A stretch of DNA of 64,000 nt from Apteryx mantelli (Eukaryota; Chordata; Aves; Apterygiformes; Apterygidae). The position numbers and the translations under genes were made by a program. The stretch lies in contig NC_089985.1 of the NCBI RefSeq assembly GCF_036417845.1, forward strand, positions 32,942,583 through 33,006,582. Direction: 5' to 3'. Under the pieces are notes generated by a model. It did no database searches and was not told the origin of the DNA. It saw only the letters and a list, made by a program, of their open reading frames with translations. Below, one piece after another: positions 1 through 10,174 of this stretch (position 1 is its first letter; each line of letters starts with the position of its first letter).

Positions 1-4
1 GGTT

Positions 5-199
5 CTATGACTTGTCAGAATCCTGACTAGGTCTCAATCCTCTTCCAAGTCCACTCTGCTCAAGCTCTGCTATAACTGACATGTATTTAAATTCATTAGG
101 TCTGTGGTTGAAGATCTCCACTAATTTATATGTCTCAGAACGATCTGTCGCATAGAAAAGCTGCACCTGATTCGCCAAGCACTGTGCTTCATGGACAAC
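5..199 (-). CDS. ATPAF1: ATPAF1 exon 9 (residues 242-305 and stop)
   Basis: Terminal coding exon, acceptor TTCCAG. It encodes [17 protein letters not shown]...[18 protein letters not shown] and a short divergent tail ending DSDKS, then TAG at 7-5. The 3' UTR and poly(A) site lie outside the window. Confidence 0.95.
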   Translation of the reverse strand, partial: VVHEAQCLANQVQLFYATDRSETYKLVEIFNHRPNEFKYMSVIAELEQSGLGRGLRPSQDSDKS

Positions 200-3100
200 C
201 TGGAAGTTAAAACAAAGAATCTGTTACCAACGGTTCTTTGTTGTATTAAAGTTTCCCTTTGAAAAGGACTCCTCAGTGTCTGAAAGGCTGCAATCCAGTC
301 CTGCTACTCATCAAATGACTCAATTCCCAGTTCTAGTTTTGCAAATCTCTTCACAAATGACCTCCCTCTTGTTGCTAACCTCCTTACACACCTTAGTGCT
401 GTGTCTACAAATTAGTCTCCTGGTGAGCATACATCTGAGGTCAAAGACTGACCGTGTCTTTCATGGTCCCTACCCACTTTAAGGCACCAGAGATGCACCA
501 AAGTCTCATCTTCCCCTTCTTATGGTTGACCTACGTTATGTTGCAAGAATTGACCGTCTACTCTGAGTTACAACAGGGCAAATGCATTATCAGTCATCTC
601 CTCTGCACATAGTTTCAGAACTAGTATAAGTAGGTTAATTAGAGTTGGGATGCTTTAGTTACCTTGTTCCACCAGCATAATCCCTACTGCTATTAGTGCC
701 AGCACTATACTATTACAGATATGCAAATAGCAGTAAAACTGCACACAGGGAAAAGGGCAAAGGCACAAGGAAACCTAATAGAGAATTAAAGATCTGGAGA
801 TCTCTTGATTTGACTGGCAGCCAGCAGCATTAAGTTTCAGAACATTGTTTTAGCTTGTTGGCAGGTAGCACCAACTTCTTCATTTAAATTTGCTTCCATT
901 AACAAGAAAAAGAGCCATTTCTAAATTTTTCAGAACAATAAACCATAATACCCAGTGCAAGGAAAAAAAAGAATGCATAAGCTGCACTCATCAAACAGTC
1001 AAAGATTGTTGATTTCTTTCTACCTTTCCCTAGATTATTAAATGGATTGGGTTAAAGAAATCTAGTAAGCCCAATCTTTGAGAAAGGGTCTTTTAAAGAC
1101 TTTACTTTTATTTGTTCTTAATTCAGAACTATAGGGGAGCTGCAGCATAAAATGAAGGAAGCCAACAAGTAGATTTCTCTTACCAAGAACTTGGAGTCCA
1201 TTTCTGCTGTCATTAGTACTATTCCTTTTTCCTTCTGCAGCTCAGGATAATGGTACAAGACCAAGTGGCTAGGAGCAGTTTCACCTTGGGTCTGAAGGAG
1301 ATAAAGAAACCTGCTGGTGTCCCATAGAGAAATTTAGTTTTCTTGCCTATTTTAAGACTTGATTACAAAGCTTTTGAGTACTAATTGCTATGCAGATAGC
1401 CATTTTTCAGAGGCCAAAGGTCAGTTCTAATTAACAGTCCTTTACTCTGAGTATTTATAATAAAGAGTGATTGGTAGAGTTAGGTCAGGCTTTTTCTTGA
1501 CTGAAGACCAATTTGCATGTAAATAACTTGCAATTTCCAGAAAGGCATATGATCTCACAGCATCTACTGCTTTTCTAGGTAGTTTGTGAAAACATTTCCA
1601 AGAAGTTTGGCCCTTGCTTCTATCTTTCAGTCTGTTTGGCTTTACATCATTCTCCTTTAAAGAGCAACTTAGTACCTGTAAAGTTATTAAGTACCCATAA
1701 TGGCAAATTTTGCACTGATCATTCTTTTCAAGTTAAGCTAGACAAACTGTTCATTTAGCAAATATATATTTCTGGATTGGAAACTAGTTTTGGACTTTTT
1801 ATTTTAACCACTCACCTGAATGTTTATAAGTGAAGTGAAGTGCAATTCTGTTCCTGACCATTGCCCCACAAAGAATTCATAGCCTTCCTTTCTTGGCAAA
1901 GCATACAGAAACTGCAGAGAAGTAACAAAAAAATAATTCTGCCTTTCACAGAACAAAATGAACAAGAATCCCCACCTATGCTGGCTTCCAACGTAAACTC
2001 TGTGAGAGAACCACAACAGAAAAAGGGGTATCTCTGCCCAATTAAGAGAGATATGACAGCAAGAACCAGACTTTATGACCCAGGAAACTGACTCCAGTCT
2101 GATAACCCACAGCCCCAAGCCTTGAATTAAGCTTTACTGGCAGGGCAACATAGAAAAGTTTGCACCACTGCTATGTGGATGAGCAGAGGACATTAATCTT
2201 CACAGCAGACAACAAAACAGCATCACCTTATCAGTATTATTTCATTAGTAAATCACTGATGTTGGGACTTTTTTTTTTTAATAAAAAAATAAAAAGACAA
2301 GGCAAGAGACAAGGGAAAGAACTGCAGAGAACATTCAGACTCTGACCTATCAGTTCATTTTTACAAAATTAACAGCAAAAATTGTCAAATGTAAGATGAG
2401 GAGTACTCAAAGCTTTCAAGCTTGTCCAGGTACTTCACTAACTGTTTCAGAATAGGCAGCAAGCATTTTCTCTCCAGAGATTTATAGTTTATTTTGCTCC
2501 CTACGCTAGGGACTTGCTCATGTACCACTTTCCCACACCAAGAGAAAGAACAATATGGGAGCAGAACAACAAGCAAGACACCAAACAATGCCAGTGCACT
2601 GTACAGCAACGCACTTAAAACTATAAACAATTTCCCAAGCTCCAAGTAGTTTAAGAAGCCAGATATATTTGATCTTGCTCTTGGCAAGTGAAATATACAG
2701 GATCAAATCATCAATCTGGTGAAGTTTCTCATTCAGAAGTACAAAAGCATTTGTCTTCAACGCAGCTAAGTCTAGCTACACTTTGTTTTTATAAAGCAGT
2801 GAAGCATTTCATTTCTGTCTTAACACAGTACAATTTGCATTAAGCCCATGCTTCAATGCACACATTACTGTAAAGCCACTTTATTTTCAACAGAAAACAA
2901 TACTAATCCAGCGGCATGTGGTAGGAAACTGCAGAAAGATATTCTTTATCTTGTTAGCTGTTCTGTTCTGCTTCTTTGCAGTTTATTTTCTTCAAAGCAA
3001 CAGCATGCTTATTCACACAGGAATCTTCTAATTGCAGCCTACAAGATACCCACCAACCCACATGAGAAACAATGATCCTACATCTTGGGAATCCACGCAT

Positions 3101-6100
3101 TTCTGAAATAATACGTTAAGCACTCTCACCATGTTATGCTTTCTTGTGCTGTCATACACATAAGTCAACCCACAGAGTATTTACTCTATATGTGTAATAA
3201 AGGGTTCAACTACACCCAATTCTCCCCTTCCTCCCCCTGTCACAACTGCTGAATTACAATGCTCCTTAATAGAACTGGCACTACTGAATTTTGCACTCTA
3301 TGCCACATAATCTTTTTTCACAGCTCAGAGTCCCTTAGAGACAGAGCTGCATTATTCACACTGCAGAGTGCTTGTCCGGATGGACTTCCATCCAAACATC
3401 TCCTATTAGTTTATCAATATTTACTAATCTCAGATTGCCAGTCTGGTGAGGAAAGCATAGTTATGCTCATCTGCAATTGGGAAATGGCGGTTAACAGACT
3501 ACGAGCTTCATTCAGCCTGTTCTGTGGACAGAACCCCAACATATCAATTTCTTAGCTTTTTCCTTTTTAGATACTTCTGCCTTTCTTCACTGGCAGTAAA
3601 CAAATGCGAAAAGAAATAGCAGCAACTCACATCAACCATCAAACAAGGGAAAACACTTTCTCAATGTACTCATACCAACGCTTTGCTCACGCGCAGTCTT
3701 AGAGAGATGGGAGGTGCCAGGTAAGTTCCTTTCTATGCATCCACTGTGACAGAGCTGTGATCTGGGCACAGTCCAGGGTATCTTTTCAATCTGTGCTTAT
3801 TCCAGCCCCCAAGCTCTCTTGTCAGGTACAGAGAGGGAAGCAGCCAATGGTGACACTTCAGCTATAGCTAAGCAACAGTTCCTCCAGGTTCCCCTGAAGT
3901 AGCCTTGACAAAAGCCTGTCATGGACCCAGGCTCTGTGCATGGGACAGACAGGGCCTGTTGTAGAATGAAACATCATCCACGTTCAGTCAGGAAAAAAAC
4001 AAAACCAAAGCATACTGGTTGCAATCAAGTTAGGTGTAACTTGATCTCCAGCTGATCACAGCAAGGATGCTTTAAGCAATAAGGAATAATATGCAGAAGC
4101 ATCAATGAAATTGGTCTTCAAGGCTTGGCTCTTCACAACTCTGCATGGAAGAGCTTTAATCACAAGACATTAATTATAGAAACTGGAGGCATGTAGCTAA
4201 ATCCAGTCCCTGGGAGATTCTGTTCTCTAGTTTCTGAACTCTATGCATCTTATACCTAGATCGAACCACTTGATATCTATGAATAGTCATTGCTTTTATC
4301 TGAACACTAAGACAAATATTTGAACACCTGGCTTTTATTAATCAAGCCGACGTATGAGTCTGAATAGTGCAGGGTCAAAAGTTTATGAATTAGGCTTTAG
4401 ACATGAGAAATTCATTGCAGTTATATGTACACACATTGTAAGTTTCCACCATACTTACTGATGGACATTTCTGGGCTCGCTTCCATAATAAATCAAATTT
4501 CTCTGCCTTTGAGGAAGGAGAAAGAGAAATTAGTTTTCCATAACACAAAAGTGCATGCACAGTTATCATTCAGAATCATCTCATTAACCTTTATAGGGTA
4601 CAACTTGTATCTATCTAAAGGTCTCACTGTGGGAACTGTTAACAATGAGTGCATGGAAAAATATATTTAGTTCTTCGTTACCCAGATGTCACTGTTATCC
4701 CATTTTAACAATGCTGTCTCTGAGAGGCAGCAGCAAACGCCAGGAATCCAAAGTTTTTATTCCTTGGAGGGTGGGAGGCCCACATTTCAGGCTTACATCT
4801 TTTTGTAATAGCTCCACTGCATCACGTGGTGTCTATAGTTGAGCAAGATGACATATCCCTGGCCCCAAATTATGGGTTTTACATCAGAAAGTCATCTGTT
4901 CTTCACTATTACAATGCAGCCCCGATACTTATTCAAACCACATACTTACTGCTTAGGTTTATATTAAAACCACAAACATATTTGGTAACACTGATGAAAC
5001 CTGGCAATCTCATTCACGTGACCTCTGTGTTGCCCCAAATCTCTTGCCTGCTCTTCTCTTCCCAGCACTATATATTAATTCCTAGTGTAAGGTGTTCAGG
5101 GAAGAAAACAGATGCTATTCATCAACACAGAATTCCTCCATGTGTGCTTTTGAGCATTAGAGAACTATACTAGCCCATTCTTCCAGCCATAAAAAACTTC
5201 TGGCAGAAGACATATAGCTTTTTCCCTTGATGACACCATGAACTACTTCCCAACTTACTCAGGATCTGGTTTGCATTAAAATCTTAGAAGCTTCCAAAGC
5301 TTCTCTGAAAAACAGTGCAGCAAAAAACAGTGCCAACCCCACCAATGTAAGATCGACACCATCTTAACTAGAATCTAATGTTCAAACAACAATTGACTTC
5401 TGTATCACTCTGTATGTCATACTTTGCAATATTAAGAACACTGTTAACAATAAAAAATCATATTCTTAAAAAAATTAGAAGCTGTCAATCTTAAAACTAA
5501 CTGTGCAGATTAAGCTGACTCTGCAGGGTCCACACATCATGACAGCTTTAAATTGAACAATCCCCACCACCACACACATCCCCTGAAAAAAAAAAAGTAT
5601 TAATTTAGTTCACATAATAGGAAGAATTTACTAGGCAAGCAGCAAAGCAGTACTTTGCTTTACACCAACTGGTTTGAGGCCTTTTGCTCCCTCTGTCCCC
5701 CATTGTCACCTCAACAAGCAATTCAAAATATTTTCACCACATCCACATGGAAAGTGCTAAGATCTCCATTTTGCAATGGGAAAACTAAAACACAAAGCTG
5801 CTTGACATCAAACCCCATGATGCAGTTTTCAGAGCACATAGCATCATGTTTAGAACACAGCCTCCCACTGGCTTCAGCTGTAGCCCTAAGGGCTGAGCAC
5901 AACTGCAAATCAAATCCCAGATCAAAGTGATTTCAAGAAAACAAGGAACACACAGTTTGCGCCCAGTTATGAAAAGACAGATTTAAGAGAACAGGATCAC
6001 ACAGAGACTCTGAAATAAAAAAAATAAAAATAAAAGAAAAAGAAAAAAAGCCCTTCAGCCTAACACAGATTAACAACAATTAACATTTTTTAAAGTTATC

Positions 6101-9100
6101 AGGAATAAGGAGAGCTTTTCACACTGACCTCTAGAGTGCATAAGTACAACGGAATTACTTACAGGAATAACAGCATAAACTGTGTCTTTTGCAGAAAAAT
6201 ACTGATTCCAAATCTGTAGGAAACAAAGGAAATCAGCTACAATTAAAATCCACAAATTAAAATCTAGCATCCAGAATAACATTACATGTTTTAAAAAGAA
6301 TTCCATTTGTCAACTAATCTTTGACTGCGAGCATTTTAACAACTCATTTTTCATCTATTTTTAATCAAGCCTGACTGACTTTCCTGCTAATGCAATACAG
6401 TCTCACTAATGTTCCTGAGTACTTGCACCAAATGTCAGGTTTCAACCAGAAACAAGCAGTCGGCTCAGAGGTAGCTCAAGATTTATTAGCTATGAGAAGT
6501 ACTCTGACATTTTTCACATCATGCTAATGACTTTTGGAGGTTTGGGTTTTTTTTAATATAAAGAACATACAGAACTTTTTCAACAGAAGACAGGCATTTG
6601 TGTAACAAGTCTGGGCTCACATAATCTTTTTCCTCACCACATGAGTTGTCGGTATCTACATAAAGCTTCCACAAAGTCCTTAATGAATGGACAAGTACAA
6701 GTAAAATCCCAGAGTCCAAGACTTTTTTAGTCGCTGCTCCTCAGCCCTATGTAACTAATGAGAATTATCAGTACGAGTTATCATATTCACTCCCTGCTAT
6801 AACTGGTCTGACACCATCCTCTGCAGAGCACATAATCAATTCTATAGCATTATCAGGAAAGCAGTTAGGTTTCTGCTCTACAAGTCCTGACAGAAGGCTC
6901 CTGTGTGCATGCCGATCCCCCTAAGATCCCTGCCACTGCCAGGATCTCCCCTTACCTGCCTTCAAAACTGACAGGAGCTTGCTGATGGTGATTCAACTGC
7001 TACATATTAAATGACCACACAACAAGATTTACAGTAGAGACAATGCTTGAATGATCGAGTCCAGATGTGAATTGATTATTATAAAGGAGGGACATTGCAG
7101 GTGGACTTACTTAAGTATGTACAAAACTATTTTCTACTATTGGCATGCATATGAATGTGGTTTTTATATATCCATACCCATGTTTCATTTTTCAGTCATA
7201 CTGCTAAGTAAAATTTCCATCATTACATACAGATTACTATTAAGCATAGACACAGAACAAGCTTCATTCCATTTAAATCCATCACCTGTGTTATTTCCTC
7301 TGCTGATTTTTCTTTCACCATCTCAACATGAAGAATTGAATCAAGTGTCTGCAAGACAGAGCGTAAGGAATCTGACATAACAACATGTTCTCTGGTTCAT
7401 GTGAGAATACAGAATGAATGGGTGCAATTACAGGGAGCAAACCCAAAATGTGGGAGCTAAATTCAATTTACACTACACCTTAACACTCCTAATTGCCAAA
7501 GAAACCAATAAATCATAAATAGTAGCACACTGAGGAGTGGGTTCATGCATTGAAGCAGGATACAAGAGATTCTGTCAGGACACATAATACACTTTGCTCC
7601 AGTACTGCAGATCTCTAATGGCAGCTGCAAGATGAGCGCAGCCTTTCCCCTTCAGCCATTTCAGACACAGGCTCTGAGGGCAGCTTTACACAGAAAGTTT
7701 GCTGAAATACAAAAATGTTAGTGAGAATAAAACCATCCTCCTGTCCCTCTGCTGGCTGAACTTTGGAAACACGTCTATATCCAGTAAAAGCAGCTTATCC
7801 TTTTTTTAATTTATTACTGTGTACATTCAGTACAGATTCCCTAACTGGCAGGAACTTCCAGAATTTCATAGAGAAAGGACTGGATAAGAAAAGCCCAGAG
7901 TGCCAGAATTTTTCAGACTTGAACATGATCCCAATACTAAATAAAAACTTGCAATGAAATGCAGCATAAGAAACATTCATTCTTCCATCTCAAGAAACTC
8001 TTGGTTAAAGCACTGATAGTAGCAATCCAAGTTAGCATATATGCTTGATTTGGTAGTACATCCTTTCCTAACACTCACGTTCCTTTGCCTTACCTTATCT
8101 TTCGTGAATCGTCCCTTTGATGTCTTTGTGCCCAAGGCCTCCGCCTAGAAGAAAACATTTTTTTAATTTTTATAACTAGTGCTTTAACACCAAATTTTAA
8201 TCGTCTTTCCAGCTATGCATAGCATACATGCTAATAAAATTTTCCAAGTATGAGCTCACCTTTGAGATAAAGATACTTGAAATGTATTTTATTAAAGTAA
8301 ATAACTGATAAATAAATAAGAAGATGACTAACAATGTGAATTATGAATTACAAGGTCATTGCACATTTTGATCCTAGTATTTTTGAACAGTTTTTTTCAT
8401 TTGCTACAGGATGATAAAAGCAAGATCATCTCACTCCATCTAGCCAAACTAATCTGGAACAGATTAAACTCTTAAATAAGACTCAAGCACAGCATCTCCA
8501 ACCTAAAAATTAGCAAGACAGTATGCTGGAATACAAAATGATGTTTTTAGGCACCAGAGAGTAAAATGTGGCTCATTACCAGGAGAAATGCTGTGTATTT
8601 GTAGTGTGATGCAGAAACAACATAAATGACAAAACTATAGCTTCAACATAGGTGAATTACATAGAATATCGGCCTTGCCTTTTCATCCATACATCTGATA
8701 AATTCTACTTGCTTGGAATATCCCACTGGCTGCTTTTTCACTTCATCTCTTTTCTCCATACGGGATTCAAACACATCTGGACTGGATCTGAATCAGAAAA
8801 GAGACTGTTAATAATACTGATTAATATCATTTGGCCTTTCAAATCTTTCCTGTGGCACTGACTCACACTCTCTACTCCTTTTACATGCAGAACAGATATT
8901 GCTACAGCCACTACCAAACGAGTTTCAAGGCAGCATTTGGCCTGAGCTGTGATTATTTTTCTAATAAAGGCACAAAGCTAAAATAAGTCACATTCAGACT
9001 AACCTGTGCAAGCAGACTAAAGACACTAAGCTTCATCCCTGCTGCTGCTACAAGCCATGCGAAGAGCACCCTCCAGACACAAATGATAGCAGGGTCACAC

Positions 9101-10024
9101 AAAACACAAATAAAGGCGATGGCAGAGCTAACTATAACCCTCCCCCCCCCGGCTGTCGAGCCCTGATGACCCATCCCCTCCTTCTGCCCTCGCGGCACCC
9201 CTGGGTGCCCCCTCCCTGGGCCTTGCTGCGCCCAGCAGCTTCCCCCCTCCAAGGACCGTTCACCCCTGCTCCCCCCCCGCCAGGGCCAGCCCCCCACCCC
9301 TATCCTCTCCTCCCTCCCCCAAACCACCCTCCTCTCCCAAAAACCAGCCCCCAACCCTATTCCCTCTCTCCTCCCCTAAACCACCCCCCTCTCCCAAAAA
9401 ACAGCCCCCCAACACACAATCCCTCCTCTTTCAGCCCAGCCTCCCCACCCCCTCTTCCCCCAAGAACCAGTCCCCCACCCAGACCCTACGGCCTTCCTTC
9501 TTCCCCAAACCACCCCCCTCTCCCAAAAAATCGTCCCCCCGCCGCGCAGCGCCCCCTTCCCCCCAAAGCAGCCCCCGTCCCCGCAAGGCCCGGCTCCCCC
9601 ACCCACTCCCCCGCCCCCTTCCCCTCAAGGCCCTGCGTCCTCCTCCGTCCCTCTCGCGCCCTTCGCCCCAAACCAGCCCCCCAACCCTACCAGCGTCCCT
9701 TCAGGGCCGCCCCACATCCCCGCCGCCCTCCCCCATCACCTCAAGGACCAGCCCCGCCGGCCCCCCGAGGCCCCCAAGCCCGCCCGTCCCCTGCCGCCCC
9801 CCCGGAGGCCGCCACCGCCCGCCGCACCTGCGCAGCTCCTGGATCTTGTGGCGGTACTTCCCGTAGAAAGGGTTATCCTCCAGCGCCGCCTCGCCCGGCC
9901 CCGGCCCCGGCCCCGCCAGCTCCCGGCACGGCGGCGCCAGCAGCCCCAGCGGCCTCAGGGCGGCGCGGCTCCGCAGGGCCGGGCCCCGCCACAGGCCCCA
10001 AGCCTGCTGCAGCGCCGCCGCCAT
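5..10024 (-). CDS. ATPAF1: ATP synthase F1 assembly factor 1 (Atp11 family), complete CDS in nine exons
   Basis: Joined exons, 5' to 3' on the minus strand: 10024-9828, 8787-8679, 8144-8094, 7348-7286, 6213-6163, 4506-4459, 1911-1816, 1291-1184, 199-5. They total 918 nt, giving 305 residues plus a TAG stop, and every splice phase closes. Known family role: a mitochondrial matrix chaperone that binds the F1 beta subunit during ATP synthase assembly. Seen: an Arg-rich N-terminus without acidic residues over about 40 positions, like a matrix-targeting peptide. The Atp11 domain follows, with blocks [31 protein letters not shown]-like, [20 protein letters not shown] and [16 protein letters not shown]. 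Human ATPAF1 is somewhat longer (about 328 residues), mostly because of its N-terminus. The start is the first ATG in a GCC-rich context inside a CpG island. The frame is open further upstream but has no ATG and no family similarity. The 3' UTR leaves the window. Confidence 0.96.
1184..1291 (-). CDS. ATPAF1: ATPAF1 exon 8 (residues 206-241)
   Basis: 108-nt phase-0 exon, acceptor CTTCAG, donor TTG-GTAAGA. It encodes [19 protein letters not shown] and AEMDSKFL, as in the human protein. Confidence 0.96.
1411..1423 (+). promoter_or_regulatory. DR1-type nuclear receptor half-site pair
   Basis: AGGCCA-A-AGGTCA: two hexamers one base apart, as in PPAR/RXR or HNF4 response elements. It lies in the intron between ATPAF1 exons 7 and 8. 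Sequence match only; one hexamer departs from consensus by a single base. Confidence 0.3.
1816..1911 (-). CDS. ATPAF1: ATPAF1 exon 7 (residues 174-205)
   Basis: 96-nt phase-0 exon, acceptor CTGCAG, donor CAG-GTGAGT. It carries the most conserved Atp11 core, [15 protein letters not shown] followed by [13 protein letters not shown]. Confidence 0.97.
4459..4506 (-). CDS. ATPAF1: ATPAF1 exon 6 (residues 158-173)
   Basis: 48-nt phase-0 microexon-sized block, acceptor CAAAG, donor TCA-GTAAGT. It encodes [16 protein letters not shown], matching human AEKFDLIWNRAQSCPT. Confidence 0.95.
6163..6213 (-). CDS. ATPAF1: ATPAF1 exon 5 (residues 141-157)
   Basis: 51-nt phase-0 exon, acceptor CCTACAG, donor CCT-GTAAGT. 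It encodes [17 protein letters not shown], nearly identical to the human block. Confidence 0.97.
7286..7348 (-). CDS. ATPAF1: ATPAF1 exon 4 (residues 120-140)
   Basis: 63-nt phase-0 exon, acceptor CTTGCAG, donor CAG-GTGATG. It encodes [20 protein letters not shown] plus Q, matching the human EMVKEKTAEEIKQ helix. Confidence 0.95.
8094..8144 (-). CDS. ATPAF1: ATPAF1 exon 3 (residues 103-119)
   Basis: 51-nt phase-0 exon, acceptor TTCTAG, donor AAG-GTAAGG. It encodes [17 protein letters not shown], the counterpart of the human segment ending GFTKDK. Confidence 0.95.
8679..8787 (-). CDS. ATPAF1: ATPAF1 exon 2 (residues 66-102), GC donor
   Basis: Encodes FESRMEKR...QPVGYSKQ...FIRCMDEK, matching the human FESRLEKR/QPVGHSRQ block. 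The acceptor is TTCAG. The homology-supported end is AAAAG followed by GCAAGG, a GC rather than GT donor. An in-frame GT lies 18 nt further on. Confidence 0.92.
9141..9295. repeat. C-rich low-complexity tract in ATPAF1 intron 1
   Basis: Long runs of C with interspersed CT on the plus strand (G-rich on the transcribed minus strand). It leads into the minisatellite-like block and continues toward the ATPAF1 CpG island. Confidence 0.7.
9296..9540. repeat. Degenerate 58-65 bp minisatellite, four copies, inside ATPAF1 intron 1
   Basis: Four successive units (about 9296-9353, 9354-9412, 9413-9477, 9478-9540) share the core pattern CCCCAAACCACCC-CCTCTCCC-AAAAA-CAGCCCCC. The third copy is the most diverged. 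The minus strand carries many G3-G6 runs, so G-quadruplexes are possible in the nascent transcript. Confidence 0.75.
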
Positions 10025-10140
10025 GGCGGCTCGTCCCGCCCCGCCCCTTCCGGCCCCGGGGCGGGCGCAGCCGCGGCCTTCCACCCGCTCCCCGCCCCGC
10101 GGCGGCTGCCCTCGTCGCGGCCTCGTTACACTTGACGCCC
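9541..10140 (-). promoter_or_regulatory. ATPAF1: CpG island and promoter of ATPAF1
   Basis: Very GC- and CpG-rich sequence spanning exon 1 and about 115 bp upstream of the start codon, with GGGGCGGGG-type GC boxes and no TATA box. It is typical of a housekeeping mitochondrial gene. The upstream limit is set by the EFCAB14 poly(A) signal at 10194-10199. Confidence 0.8.
9828..10024 (-). CDS. ATPAF1: ATPAF1 exon 1 (residues 1-66, presequence)
   Basis: Begins ATG-GCG-GCG-GCG ([10 protein letters not shown]) and ends in codon 66 after CGC-AG, at donor GTGCGG. It holds the putative mitochondrial presequence and the start of the conserved block ([15 protein letters not shown]). Confidence 0.95.
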
Positions 10141-10174
10141 CAGAAGCGCCCGCCCCCCCCAAGAAAATCCAAAC

